From Meandrina meandrites (taxonomy: Eukaryota; Cnidaria; Anthozoa; Scleractinia; Meandrinidae), in contig OY855912.1 in the NCBI GenBank assembly GCA_963693305.1, positions 3,777,501 through 3,841,500 on the forward strand: a stretch of DNA of 64,000 nucleotides. Direction: 5' to 3'. Made by a program: the position numbers and the translations under genes. The notes under the pieces are model-generated. The model saw nothing but the letters and a program-made list of their open reading frames with translations, was not told where the DNA came from and ran no database searches. Positions 10,301 through 25,300 of the stretch are shown here, in pieces (the stretch's first letter is position 1; each line of letters begins with the position of its first letter).

Positions 10301-13300
10301 CCTCTGGTAGAAGGTAGGTTTTCATTCTGTTCAACTGAAACTGTCAATAATTCAATAGCACTGTAGTATTTATCTTAGTGCAGAAAAAAGGTAATTTGAG
10401 ATCTATCATAACTTTATTTACAAATCGCAGTGGCTCGAAGAGACGAGCCTGACTGCAAAATTCCTTCCACAAAATGAACACTGGCAACCTTTTACTTTCA
10501 TTGTTAATGAAAATACTCCTTTGTATTTTCTAAAGCACCACTGGTGAAAGTAATTTTCTAAACCGATAAACACAACTCAAAACAAAGCGGTAAAGTAAGA
10601 CTGTGAGCAACGAAAAAGCAAAATCTCTCCGCAAGATGCGTATCAGATAACACCACCAGCATGTCAAATCTGTTCGTGCTGAAAAGCCAAAAATTTCGAA
10701 CTAAAGATTGAAAAATGAAAGAAACTTGAAATAAACTTTGTTTCGAATTAAATTTCAATTAAGATGAAGCCAAGAAATGTATTCAAAAGCATCAAAATAT
10801 CGATAATTTCAAAGCAGTGAAATTCTGCACGCAAGCCAGGCCAATTATTCACATGTTCATGCTGAAGCGAAAGTTTTAATTTTAGCGGATGGCTTTTGCA
10901 GTCAATTGTTCACTAAATGGATTTACCGATCCTTCGAAAAATTCCAGCTAAACTCAAAGCAAAAATGTATATAACCATTTTCAAAAGATATTTAATAAAC
11001 CACTTTCGAGTGCTAGCTATATTTTTCCCGGCCCGCCCGACAATTGAAACTGTAACTGCGTGTTTAAATACTAGACGATGATTGATATGCGATATTCATT
11101 GTTGTCCGTTTAGCGTATGTTACCGCTAAAACTTCACAAAGCCGCAGAACGTGACCGTCTCATCTGCACTCCCGGGTCTGCACTCTCCGTTTTATGACTG
11201 CGAGCTGCTAAGATATTTTATGATTCAACTGTTTATAATTTCCAAAAATAATGCAAATAAATTAATTTTTCTAGTTATTTTTGTACTTGACCGGTCAAAA
11301 TGACCGCCAAACCGAAATTTTGTCCGGACAAATAGTCATCTTGGCCGGACATTGTCCGTTGACCGGCCGTTATTTGCAGCCCCGCAAACATCTTACCTTT
11401 TTTAAGCAACATTCTTATTGTTGACAGTACCTTGGCCACTTTGCAAAATATGTTCAGTTACATTGAACAATTACTCCTTACTGACACTCATTCATAAAAA
11501 TCAAGTTGACTTCAGTATTAGATGAGGAAATCAATAAATTTCTATTGATCTTTTCCTGTCCAATGACAAAAGAGAATGGAGAAAAACCCTTGAAGAAAGG
11601 ACGAGAGCCAAGTACAACAAACTCAACCCACATATGATGCTAGCTGGGTCCAGAATTGAAACCTGCACCACATCAATTGGTGGGAGGCAAGTGTTCCCAC
11701 CACTGTGCCACCCCTACCTGCTCACCAAATGTAGTGTAAACATTTTTTTTTCTTTTCAAAGATCGCCATATTCAGTAAACAGTAAGATCTATACTAACCA
11801 GTAATCTCTCCACAACCAATCAGCATCCCCACCAGTCCAATTTGGCGTTTGGAATGTTCAAACTGTATTGTATTACCTTAAAGGTGAAAAAAAGAAATAC
11901 TAACTCAACATAATTTTCACTTTAAGAAAATAATGTTTAAAAATCTATGGTTTGTTTCATTTAAAATACTCAATTTCTCTTAAATAATAACTAAAAGTAT
12001 TACTTACTGTGAAGTGTAAAAATTAATTATTCCTTTTAATCTGGCATAATTAAGAGAGCATCAATGAAATAAATTATGATTTCATGAAGAACTTTACACA
12101 GTACATTGCCCCTTTTATGACATCCTTCGCTAAAATAATGTATTAAATCTGCGTCCAAGTACATTTAAGACAAAATCCATCTGTAAGTCCACTTATATTT
12201 AATATATTTAAGTTGGACAAAAATCAAGTACCAGAGTAATTTATCAAATCCTATTGCATTACGTTCTACCCTAAATAAAAGGTAAAAATGTACAAAGTAA
12301 TTATCTGTGACAACACCAACAGCAATTTCTTATCAGAGTCTAAGAAAATGAATCTCATAGTTCACAATTAAGCTACACTGTTAAGTATAGGCAAAATCTC
12401 ATGTGCAGCTATTTTGTAAAATTCAGTGGAATGATTTCGGTGGAACTTTGAATTTGTTTTCAATGTTTGGTGTTGTTAGTAAGAAAAGATTTCTTTTGAG
12501 GAGAGATATTTGAATCAGTAACACAAAAGCTTGCAATAAGGTGTAAACAATTTTGGTACATACAGTGCAATGGGGCTCAGAGAAATACTACGCAGCTCGC
12601 AAAATATCTGTGTATATTATATGTAGAAATATCAAATAAAGTGTATTTATTAGTCTAAGATTGTTTGCTCTACGTACCAACACATGTGCCATACACGCCA
12701 CTGAAAAATGTAAGCTCAAAACCTGCAACACAATGAAAAAGCTAATTCTTGCAAGAAGTTCTAGAATTATGCCAGAATCTTCATGAATTGACAGGAAGCA
12801 TGAGAACCACAAGGAATCATAAGAAAAAATTTCCCACCCCCCCTTTCTATTAAATAGAAAATGTAAAAGGAGGCAGGAGGCACTTAAGAAGGGAGGGAAG
12901 CATGTATTCTAAATGGAATTACAAGCATTTCAGTCATACGGTAAGTCCATACAACCCTGCTTCCTGTTCTCCCCCCGTCCCGCCCCTTCACCCCCACCCT
13001 ACCATGGGCTTTGACAGGTAGTACATGCAACTTAACAGTCAACAAAGCCAAGACTCCAGGCTGTGACAGCAATTCATACTGACATTATGCTGGGCTAGCT
13101 TACAGGAAGACAAAGGAGCCTTAATCAGCCAGAGAAATGATTAAATTACATGAGAACAATTTTGCTCGTTCCAAAGTAAAATACCTGCACCCACCTGTGT
13201 ATGCAAAACACAAGCTGAGTAATAACATATCCTTTGTGAAAAATAACTTGACAGCAGTTTCTGTTGAAAAAAAATTGACAAGTGTCAGTGGAACCAAACA

Positions 13301-16300
13301 TACAAGCCATAAAATAACTGTATGACACTGTAAACATTTAATTTTTTTTTTTTTGCACTATATTTAAATTATTGTAAAATTTTATGTCTAAATCTGTTTT
13401 TGAAACAATTTGCATTCATTTTTTCAACCTTTTCTGCCAGGTACATTGTGCCAAGCCCAGTTCTTAATTTGCTCAGGATTTTGTTTCTTTGATTTCTAAT
13501 AAGTTTGAAAACCATTGACCTGAAAACTGACATTAATTTTTATAGACAAGTTACAAGCAGCAGTTAAAAAATTAATAGTAATTAATGTTATGGGAAAAAA
13601 AAGCAATTAAGACGGAATCCGCCAGGACTTCGAGTAGTTGTTGGACAAAATTATGTACCAAAATTATTTACACCTTATTGCAAACTTTTGTGTTACTGCT
13701 TCAAATATCTTATCAAAAGAAATCTTTTCTAACAACACCGAACACCGAAAACAAATTTTGAAATTTCACTGAATTCCACTGAATCGCTTAAAGACGATTT
13801 TACAAAATGGCTGCACGTGAGAATTTCCCAAAAGCTTGTGAACTTTGAAATTCATTTTTTAAGACTCTGATAAGAAATTGTTGTTGGTGTTATCAGTGAT
13901 AATTACTTACATCTTTACCTTTTATTTAGGGTAGAAAATAACACAATAGGATTTAAATTATTCTGGTACTCGATTTTTGTCCAACTTAAATAAATATTAC
14001 TCGACTTCCTGGTGGATTCCGTCTTAAACGTTCATCTCGAGTCCTAAGTTAGCATTAAAATTATAAAAATACCATTATCAATTTTAATTCGGCAGTTCAG
14101 TCTCAGGAAGTGTTTACATCCTTGTTGTGTGATGATTCATTTGTGGTGGAGGTTACAAAATTATTGTTCTGTTCAAACATTCACTCACTGAATGATTCTA
14201 ATGCTGTTCTTCTCTCAGCAGTAGGGCGTGATCTTGTGACATTGAAAAACAAAACAATTTTAATTATTAATTGTTAATTGTCATTGTTACTTCAATAATA
14301 TGACTTTCCCTCATTACTTGTTTCAATATAGAATTTAAAATATATAGGACTTGCTTGGAATAAAAATTTTCAAACTTGTAGGAATGCTACAATTGGTTTT
14401 CCTTTGTCGCACATTCATTATTAGGGACTTTAAATTGACACCGATATAAGCTGTTGTAAAATATTCAAACCAAAAAAAATTTTGCACAGAACATATTAAT
14501 TATTATTTTGTCAAATTTCATAAAGTTTGTGCATGCTATTTGTGATCTCAAAATTTGGTGCAAATAATACTACACAGTAACAATGCAATATACTTCACTT
14601 ATATTTTTAAAACAATTTAATATCCTGCAAAATTTAGGCCTGCAGAATATCGCCTGATACTTATAATTAGCTGACAAAGCCATAGGCCAAGTTGGCTAAA
14701 ATCAGACATTATTCCACAAGATTAAGCAGGATAATTGTTTTATTATTAAACAAATTGTTAGCAAAACAGATTTTGATTTTTTGGCAATCTATGTATATCC
14801 CACGGGATATCTCAGTGATTGTATGGATGACAGATAACAACATTTTGACCATCTATTGGGCATCACGCAAATTTGTTGAATAATAATAAATGTTATTAAT
14901 AAATAAATACTAATTAAAAGCATTTCAGTCTACAGATAATGGTAAGGCCTCTGGCAAGTGCAGATTTTTCATGCAAAAGTTACGGGTACATGCAATGAGA
15001 CAAGTCAGTTCACCTGATACTTTGGCTTAGTTCTCGGTCATCATTTTCATTTCCACTTGACATCTATGACAAAAAAGGAAAATGCCACTTTGATACAACA
15101 AACTTAAATCATGTTGTCCACGGGCCAAATAATGGATGGAATGTGACTGTCTCCAAAATAGCGTGACAGTTACCGGTAACTTTCCTAAGCTTTGGATATC
15201 CGGCCCAGTGTGAGCATGAGCATGACATAGATTTTGTTCATAAGACCACTTTTTGCAAAAGATTGGTAATTGTAAAAAGGTGACTTTCCACTCCCGCCTG
15301 GATGGGATGATAGTCCATTGCAGGGTTACCTCCCAGCATTAAATTTGGCTGTACCTATTTACACAGCTGGGTGGAGAGAAGCACTAAGAGAATAATGTCT
15401 TGCCCCAAAACACAAAACAATGACCTGGTACGTAGCCAATGCTCGAGCCCGACCACTCAATCTGTAGTCCAGCCATTAGCAGGGCATCTGACAGGATGCG
15501 GTGGTGCGGATCCGCATAATTCGCTGACTTCCGCATCTTCCGCATCTTGAGAACATTTTCCGCATAAAACAGAGAAATTTGTTTCATATTAATGATTAAG
15601 CAACTGTTTACCATCCTCACAAACATAAATTCGAAGAAATTGACTATTTTGACACAGTTTTTCTCCTAAAATAGCGACGAAAACACGGCACTTCGATCGC
15701 GAGCAATTTTTAACCTCCAGGCATTCCACACGTCTTTTCGTGATGGGCCTGGCCACCAGTTGTCTTCTTTCGTTACTTTCGCTCGTTCGGTCTATCGAAA
15801 ATTCTTCTGTGGTTGCCTATACTATATGGATAAATTTGCCATCAAAGAGACCAAGAAGAAGGATCCCCACTTTGCTGTAAACTTGCCACAAGTTGACCTC
15901 ACGGGCTTGAGGCAGCAAAATGGCCTGTGAGCAACGAGACATAATGAAGACGAAGGACTTTGTTGAAAGTCTAATATCAGCAAAGGATTGAGTGAACCAG
16001 TATCCTGGAGTTTTCTATGTAGATAATTGATTGTTATTTTGTTCAACGTGCAATGTTGTAGTAGATCACGTAGCACCTTGAATTGTATTGTTTATGCATA
16101 AGAAGAAAATCAACTTCAGCCAACAAAATAACGGTTGTGTTATTTTCATTGAACATCACGTAATTGATAAGATAATTTCATAACATACCAAATACAAATG
16201 ACAATAACTGGAAAAGCCCAAATACTAATATATATATATATTTTTTTTTTGTTTAAAATTAGCCTGCGAGCAGACTCTTGGTTTAGGAACAGCTCGATTT

Positions 16301-19300
16301 CGGCTGCATGAAAAGATGTGATTTTTGGTGAGCGAAGCGAGCCGAAAATTTCCACATAATCCAACGTGTTTTCCGCATAATCAACACTTTCTTCCGCATA
16401 ATGTTCCTGAAAATTTCCGCATCATTTGTTATTTTTTTCCGCACCCTATCAGATGCCCTGCATTAGGGCACCTCATATGACACCCTTGCTCAACAAGGAG
16501 CCTAATGGAATACTGGTATTCATGCTCTGAATTATCAACCTTGCCAGTACAACATCTCTTACCGGATCTCTTGGCTTTCGCAGAAGAAATAAAAGACATA
16601 TTCCTAAACCACATATTGTTGTGAACACTGTATACACAGTTCTTCTTACAGAGTTACCTAAAATCGACAATAAAAACCCAAGATAAGAAGTAAACTCTGG
16701 TGTAAATAAGGCAATACCTGTAATCTTAAGTAATTATTTCAAAATTTTATGGTTAAAAAAATTTGAACATACTTTAGTTAGTTGTGCAATCAAAATAATA
16801 CATGTTAGCATATTCACCAAAATGTTGCCATAATCCAATATCATAATGTTGCACACTAATAGTGTGATCAAATTACTTCACCAGAAATATTTTTTTCTCA
16901 TGCAAATGGCCCAACCTGGCCGGGGCGGGGGGGGGGGGGGGGGGGGGGGGGGGGTGTAACTGGATACATAGTCTCAAGACAGGCACCCACGGTAGTCCAC
17001 GAAGAAGACTTATAATAATAAGAAGAATATTAATAATAAAATAAAACTATTGTAGTTATGACTTACTGATCGATCCTGTTTCATCTTTGAACTGGAAGTA
17101 CACATACATGTTTCCAAAGAGCAAACTGCAATAAAATCATTTAATAATAAAAACTTGTTACAAAAGCTCATCAAATTATTTTCAAAAGGGTGAGAAAGTA
17201 AGTTTAGAATGCTTAAAATCTCAAAAGTTGATGTTATCAGCCTTCGGCAGCCTGTAGGCAAATATTTTTAGTAAGGTCTGGCATGGCACTTAATTTGCAT
17301 TGGGATCTAACTAAAAATTATAATAACTATAATAATTATATAATTATGTGGAAAACATGCCAGCCCTGGCCTGTGGCTTGTGTTCCAACAGCATAATTTC
17401 TTGTTCTTCCAAACTACCACTCAATGTTTCTATTACTAATAACTCGATAGATAGAAACAGAAATATAACTGAAAATATTTTCTATATATTAGGGTTTATA
17501 ATTTTCCAATAAAACGAGGAAATGGTAGCTGAAAATGGATACATTCCTTTGTGGGGTGGGGTGGGGTGGTGGATGGGATACATGTACATATAAAACACTG
17601 TATGTAGAAATCAATAAAACAGAACTATGTCAGTTATCAGACCTTTAACTCCAGTCCCTCCCTTACCTACATTGCAGCAATGCCCAAAAGATACCACTGT
17701 TTCTTGAAATGGTTTCAGGAGTGGAGTTTATAGTTAAAAAGTTGCCTTGGCCAGTCCATATTACTACCAAGAACAACACAGTTAATAAGAAATCAAAATG
17801 AGTGCAGAATATTTAGAATTCTCCTTCAGGAGCTGAAAATAGATAACCATAACTAAAAGAACAAGCAAAGTTAAGTTACAGGGACATTGTTCCAAATTTC
17901 CTTCAAATAGTGCATTATAGAATATAAAATTAAAACAAAAATATGACATGTAGGTCCATTTTAATAAATAATAATTTTAGTTGTGGGTTCGAATCCCTAG
18001 TGCTCAGGGCATTTGATTTTTTCCAGCATTTGTTCTGTTTATATATAGATTAGGAAGGCATATCAGAATTAATAACTCTCTGATGATGAACAATTTGTTC
18101 AAAATAATGCCGTGTTATGTACAATTTTAATTATTATAATTTCAAGTCTTTGTTGGTATACCTTGTAAACGCAATAATTTAAAAGAACAATAAAAATACC
18201 AATCAAATATATATAGGTTGAGACGTTTGGCAACTGTTTGGCCATGTTCCATTGTGATCAACCTTAAAACAGTTTGTTGGATTGATCAATTTTTTCTTGT
18301 TCTATTTGAAAAAAAATTTTTGTTGATTTAACTCATTTCACGCATTATTTGTCCTCCACGAAGCGGAGTTGGATAACAATTAACAATTATTAAAAAACAT
18401 CCGGCTGACATTTTTGTAAAAATGTCAGTAGCTTCCAAGCTTTATTTGTAACCTCCATTTTCGTAAAATTTCCTTGTGTGCTTGCACAGTTTACATGTGC
18501 AGCATAAAATACTTTGTGTGGTTCCAGAAAAGGTCTATACTCCCCCACAGAAGGAATTGGAAATTCCTGGGGGAAATTCCTATGCCATTACCAATGTCGA
18601 GACATAATCAATAAATAAATATACTATTGTAATGTAACAAAGTATGTACAAAATGCTGAACAGTTAATAAATGCTTCGACTTCTTTAAATTGACATATAA
18701 ATTAAAAATGAATTACCACTTGCTCCATAGCCAATAACAACAGATCCCAGGTACACGCTCCATGCCTTTGGTTCAATGAGACTAGCTATAAACAAACTGA
18801 AAATCAAAAGCAATACTCGGTGAATACCCAGCTTATACAACAGTAGGTGTTGCATGTCTGTTTCCTGTGCAAAATTTAAAAATGCTCATTGGAATCTATA
18901 AAATCAATCAACAAAGTCAAGGGAACAAGTGCCAACTGATGATGGCGCGATCAATCACTTCTCCGAGAAGTGACTGAGCCTGCGGTGTTTGTGACAGAAG
19001 TTGCTAAGCAACATGATGTATTTGTTTGTGGGATTGCTATTGGAGAACTCGTATGCACTTGCACAAGTTTTTGATTGGATGAAATAATTTGGAGACTCTT
19101 CGAGTGCTGCAACAACTTGTTCTCCCGACTGAACACTTCAGAGTGTTGGTAAATGATGAGTGGTTTCAAATACTCCTCTGGCAAAGCGTTTTTAATTATC
19201 GCCATTCCACTGGCTTCTTCAAATAATAACAGACTAATTTATAGGTTACTGTGAACTATCCACTCTCCGATCCCCTGCATCCCATGCATGTATGCTGTTT

Positions 19301-22300
19301 CTAATAAAACAAACCTATCCTGAGGGACCAGAAGCTCTGACATGTATAATTATGTTATTTTTGGTGACAGGTACAACTGGCACAAAACCAAATCAAGTGC
19401 AACAGGTCATACATCAATCAATAATAAAATGTCGTACAAAAAATCATGTGCATGGATGTTAAAACATGCAACCAACAGGAGACAATTTAACAGTGTTTTT
19501 AAATTAAAAACACAATGTTTTGCATGAGAAAGCCTTTGAACATTGTTGGGCTTCAAAGCTAGCTGGCCAATTATGCTGCAAGATCAGTGTCAGTGGTATG
19601 TTCAGACTGAGATATTATTATAATCAATCGGTACGATCAAAACTGGCAGACATAAATTATTCATTCCCAAATGCATTCATCAGAGACAACAACTGACACC
19701 TCAGCTGATAATTATTTAATATTAATTATAATTATAATTATTTAATGAAGGTGTCTCTTACGCATAGCAGATCCCTCCGACTATCATAGAAACCCTTGGA
19801 CCAAATATTCCAACAAAAGATGGTGCAAGCCAGTTAGCCACAGTGAACACAGCGTAGATGATACCGAGGCTATAAAAATAAAATTAACAAACACACAACA
19901 AAATACATCTTAAAAGTAACATAAAAAACTTTATTTATCCTGAAAGGCCAGTCAGTGATTGGTAGATTGACTGGTACGCATGCAGTGGAATCCCTCCCTT
20001 TAGGATCTCCTTCCCTTCGTTTAACACAATTCTGAATCAGTTTAAACCCCAATTTCTTGAATTCTTAATTTATTTCTCACATAAATTTCTGTGGGTTTTA
20101 CTTTCAAATTGGAAGAAACTACGTTCAGAATAATACTTTATTAATACACCCTGCTCAGTTTATTTCCAAACTTTTATAAATTTGAACTTCACTGATGTAC
20201 AGCCCAGTCTGGGTGGTTAGACTAGAAGATGGGGAATGCAGGATTGCTCATACAATGAAACTATTCTCAATTATTGGCATTAACTTGCAACAGACTAAAA
20301 ATACCATGTGTCATGTTTACTACCATTTGTTAAGTTAAACATTAAATTATTTCTGCAATCACTGTTTATTATTAAAAATTATATAACAAACTACAAGTAT
20401 GTTAAGTATTACCAATAAATTAATAATTGAAGAAAATTAGAATAATAATGTGGCACAATTTTACCTGACAGTGTATTATTTTCCCTTTGTTTTATATCCA
20501 TCATATATAAATTACACAGGGCTGTAAAAAGACTTTTGATATAGACAAGGCAAAAGTGGGGGGTCTGGGAGCACGCCCCCCCCCCCCCCCTCCCCTGCCC
20601 CCTGCCCCAGAACATTTTAAAATCTAGAAGCCCTGAAACACTATTTTCAGCATTTTTTTAAGAGGTATTTCTTCGGAAAAAGCGATCTTGTTCAACTGGG
20701 GATTATTTTCCTGAACAAATTTTGTTTAATTTTAATCTTGGGTTAAAATCTAGACAAGGCAAGTCCCTTGTCTTGCCTCTTGCTTGTTACAGCCCTGAAA
20801 ACCATACACCATCAGAACAAAAGAAAAAAAAAACAAATTATACCAAGGGTAACATTGTACCACAATGTATAACATTCATAACAAGTAACACTTTAATACA
20901 TATTTTAGAAACAAACAAACATGCCGGGATTATTGATTAATACTGATTGTCCCCATACCTTACATATCCATCTATCTTTTCTGAAAAAGAAAATCAAAAA
21001 GAAAATATTATGCAGAGTAAATATGTGTTGTGGTTTAAATTTATCTTTGGTTTAAAAAATTTTCAGCTGGTTTGATTTTGGTTTTTCATTGTCTCATATT
21101 CATCATCGTAATCTGAAACAAAGGGAAATAAAAATCAAACTGGTTTGAAACTTTTTAAACCAAAGATAAATTTAAACCACAACATATGCACCACACAATG
21201 TACATGTATATCAATACAAGGTATAGTGTTCAGTGTTGTTTTCTTCTATGACCAGTATACAAAACTGTCATGCAATATTTTTTTTTAAAGTACATACAAT
21301 CAAGTGTAACACATACACAGACTGAAATGATTCAATATTGATTTTTTCAGTGTCTGTATTTTGTCAAGCAGTTGCTAGAGCTAGTACATATACTTTCATA
21401 AAATAAATATGTAAATGATTTTGATATTTAACTGGTCCAATTACTTGACTCTTGTTTATTACTGACACTTGTCAATAAACTATGTAATATTGTACTATTT
21501 CTTAATAGGAGCTACTGGCTGGGTATATCACAAAAATAATAATTGTATTTATTAATAAACTCAATTTCCAAACTCCCCGAGGTACAAATTAAATTACTTG
21601 TGAAATTAAGGAAACCTTTTCAGGGTGAGACGAAAATCACAAAATCAGCTTGCCCTTTGGGCAAGCTGTTATTCCACTGTTCTAGCCCGAAGCTCTGAGG
21701 TGATAGCCCGAAATTAATTTATTCAATAAAGAAAATAAAATTTATTTACGGCGCAACTACATGCTAATTAACAATGTGGAGCATGGATCAACTTTAGAAT
21801 TCTACAGTACTTATATGGAAACACTCAATTTAACAGACACTTGTTGCAGTAACAGCAGACTTTGTATCAAAATTTGAACATAAACGAGAATTCCAAACTG
21901 AAAGGCCATAATACAGCTGAAAATAGAATTCCATGTTCTGTAAAGCCATTGTCATTGTCATTGCTGCATTGCATTGCTCATTTCAACTTACAAAAAAAAA
22001 TTGTACTGTTTCACTTTCCCTCACGAACTGTTTGCTCCACACTTATTTCTGAATTTGCCATAAAAAAAATTGCTTGACACCCGGCTTGCCCGTCGGGCAA
22101 CCTGTGATCTAAAGACACTAGCCCGGAGAATCATTCCACTAGCCCCGGGCTATCGGACAGCACTTTTGTCGCACCCTGCTTTTGAAGTAAATTAGTTTTC
22201 TTTTGAGTTAGCTGGAGAGATTATAAACAACAAATTAAACTTGAAAGAGTTGGCCAATGTTTGCAAGATGTGCCGTCCATACATGACAGAGCTCTTTTAA

Positions 22301-25300
22301 ACTTCTTATGCTAAAAACATCCACTCCGACATACTCAACTACTAAGATTGTAACATACTCATCAGTTTAGTTTTAAACTTATTTTAAACTTAGCATATGT
22401 CAGTGCAATTCAAATTGAAAAGAAAATCATGAAAAACTCAACTTGATCCCGATAATTCAAACTAAACATGGTTTCCCTTCTTCAGTCAAACAATGCTATT
22501 TTATCCCTGATTTCTCAAACCAATTCAAGTTACACACAAGGAAGATGAGGCTTCTGGCACAGCAGTAGAATTGATTTTTTTTTTCCGAAACTCGGCTCCC
22601 ATGGACACAGCCATTATTAGAAGTGTTTTTTCCGAAACTCTGTAACAATTGGAGCCAAGTTTCAGGAAAAAAAAAACACTTCTACATGTACAGCTGTGTC
22701 CATGGGAGCCAAGTTTCAGGAAAGAAACCACTTCTACTGCTGCACCAGAACCCTCATTTTCCTTGTGTTTAAGTTTCCCTTGGAAGTTCGAAAATTCAGG
22801 ATTCAACTGTATTTTAAATTTTTTGAGCCAATAAAGACATTAAATTTTGTATTAATTACCACAATTATTTATGTCTTTAGGTAGAATCCCACACTCTTTT
22901 TCACTTACCATCTTTGTGTGTGCTATTTCTGTAACTCTGCAGTACTGTAGGCTGATAAAGTAAATAGTAAGCCAATGGTTAATGATCACAATAGCTTAAA
23001 TTCTGCATGATGTACCATTAACTAAATATACTCATGCATTTTAGTTATAATAGAGCTGGCATGTCTTGAAAGTAACAGGAGTGATATTCAGGCTAACTGG
23101 AGTGTACCTTACACTAGAGGGTAGCAAAGGGTTTATGTGTGGCATGCGTGAAAATAGCAAGAAAAGAAGCGTGATTATATGTGACACATGAATTTGGCTA
23201 AAAGTTATGTGTGAAAAGGATCACGACCCCTCCCCCCCCCCCCACCCCCTTTGCCACCCTCCAAATAACACTCCAGTTAGCCTGAGTATCGCTAAATGCC
23301 CAGGTTAGCCTGTTAACAGTAATAGCTCTGACTCATTAATAGTTATGGTTTTACACGTTTTGGTGATTTTGTTTAGGCCATTCCAGTTGTTTCAGCAGTT
23401 TCTTTTCGCGATCGGTCATTTTGTTTTGTTTTTTCGGGATTTAGTACATGCCATGTACAATAACTCCAAACGTAATCAAAGGGGCCCTATGAGCCCACGA
23501 CTGTTTTTGGAAGCGATGACGTCATCGTTTAATGTGTTTGTGCGAGTGTTGGTGGCGATGGACGGAAGGGAATAGGAGTGGGAAAAGAAATCATGTCCAT
23601 GTGTGACGCATTTCTTTTACTGTAGGAGGCTGAGAGTGTCTTTTGGGGAGAACATAATGTAATCCTTGATGTATAATGTACTAGTTTTTTTTGGAGGCAG
23701 TTAAGATGCAGTTGACCACTACGTGCTACTACTTTAGTATTTGCGTTGCGATAATCTGGTGGTCCTGGGTTTTCTTCAACGTCACCACTCAGAGAGATCA
23801 CTCTATGGGCCGGAAAACATGGTACATTAGCCATTGACAGAATTTCAATTTATTTAACATTCTGTCATAACAGCAAGTGCAAAAAAAAGGTGAATTCTTA
23901 TGCTTTAAAATTGTCATATGCACGACAATGAAATGCAACATTTCACTCACACAGAACTTGTTCGAAGAAAATGAAGACTTTGATATTGCACCCAGTTCAT
24001 TAAAAGCACAACAGTCATAATCAGACACCAAAAGTTTCACCTTATATGTATTCGAATTATACTTTACGTATGTTCTATAGTTGTAAATATGAATAGTTGG
24101 AAATATGAATGGCATATTTCAATTGCAGTTAAGTCTAAAAGTTATTGCAGATGAATTGAGCTAGTTCAAAGCTATTTGTGTAAATGTGGAGCACTCAAAA
24201 GGTAGCTCCCTTGCAAAATGTTGAGTACTCGAAGGTAACTCTCTTGCTTAAAACAGTCAGCGAGGGCTGTATGGGTCTCTGTTCCTTGCACAATGGTGCA
24301 TTAATCGTACAGCTGTCCAAGGTAACTCCCTTTTAAATATTCAGCAGGGGCTGTTTGGCTCAATGTGTTGAACAGTTAAAAATTCAAGTTGAATGTAAAA
24401 TATTTCCGTTTAAAAACTGAGGAACTAAACACTACAAAAGTTCTTCTACGCCCTCCAACATGACAGAAGAAAATGTTTCCTTTCATCAAACGATTTTCAA
24501 AGCGCAAACAAGATGAAAAAAAAAAGACTTGAGTCAGCACAAAAAAAGCTGATCGCAACGCAACTGTTCTTTGGTAACATACTCTTTTAGCTTGTTACGC
24601 ATTATGGACAAAAAGCTTGCCACTTCCGTTCTGTAGACGTTGGTATTTATGTAAACAAATCATACATCACATCTGACAACGTTGGAGTTCGGGGTCCACA
24701 TTATAGAAAATAACTCTAGTAAAAACTTCTACACAGATTCATTAGTAGCAAGCACAACAATTTCAACCTATTTGGTGGATAAAATAAAGATACAGCAACT
24801 GGTTGTCCTTTGTGGCTTGTTGCCCAACAAATGAGTGGCCTGTAATCTCCAGCAAACTCAACATTACAGCTGTCAAATATTGTATCCTACAAACGAAAAC
24901 AACGGTCAAACAAAATGAAGCACAATTAGAGATAAATTTTATTAAACAACTTTTGCACGGTTTATCAATCAAATAATACTAGAAGAAACCTCGGGAACTC
25001 AACTCCATTAATGTACATAGCTAAAAGCGATTGCGCTGTAGAAACGTCTAAATTCGCACACAAGACTGTTACAGGCCCGAACACGAAATTGTCATGCCAA
25101 AAGACCCGAACCAAGGGGAGTCGCAACCATGACAGAAGAAAATGTTTCCTTTCATCAAACGATTTTCAAAGCGCAAACAAGATGAAAAAAAAAAAGACTT
25201 GAGTCAGCACAAAAAAAGCTGATCGCAACGCAACTGTTCTTTGGTAACATACTCTTTTAGCTTGTTACGCATTATGGACAAAAAGCTTGCCACTTCCGTT

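Noticed and set aside
17975..18005. tRNA T-loop-like GGGTTCGAATCCC
   Set aside because: No acceptor stem, D-arm or anticodon arm lies upstream, so not a tRNA gene. It may be a SINE scrap.
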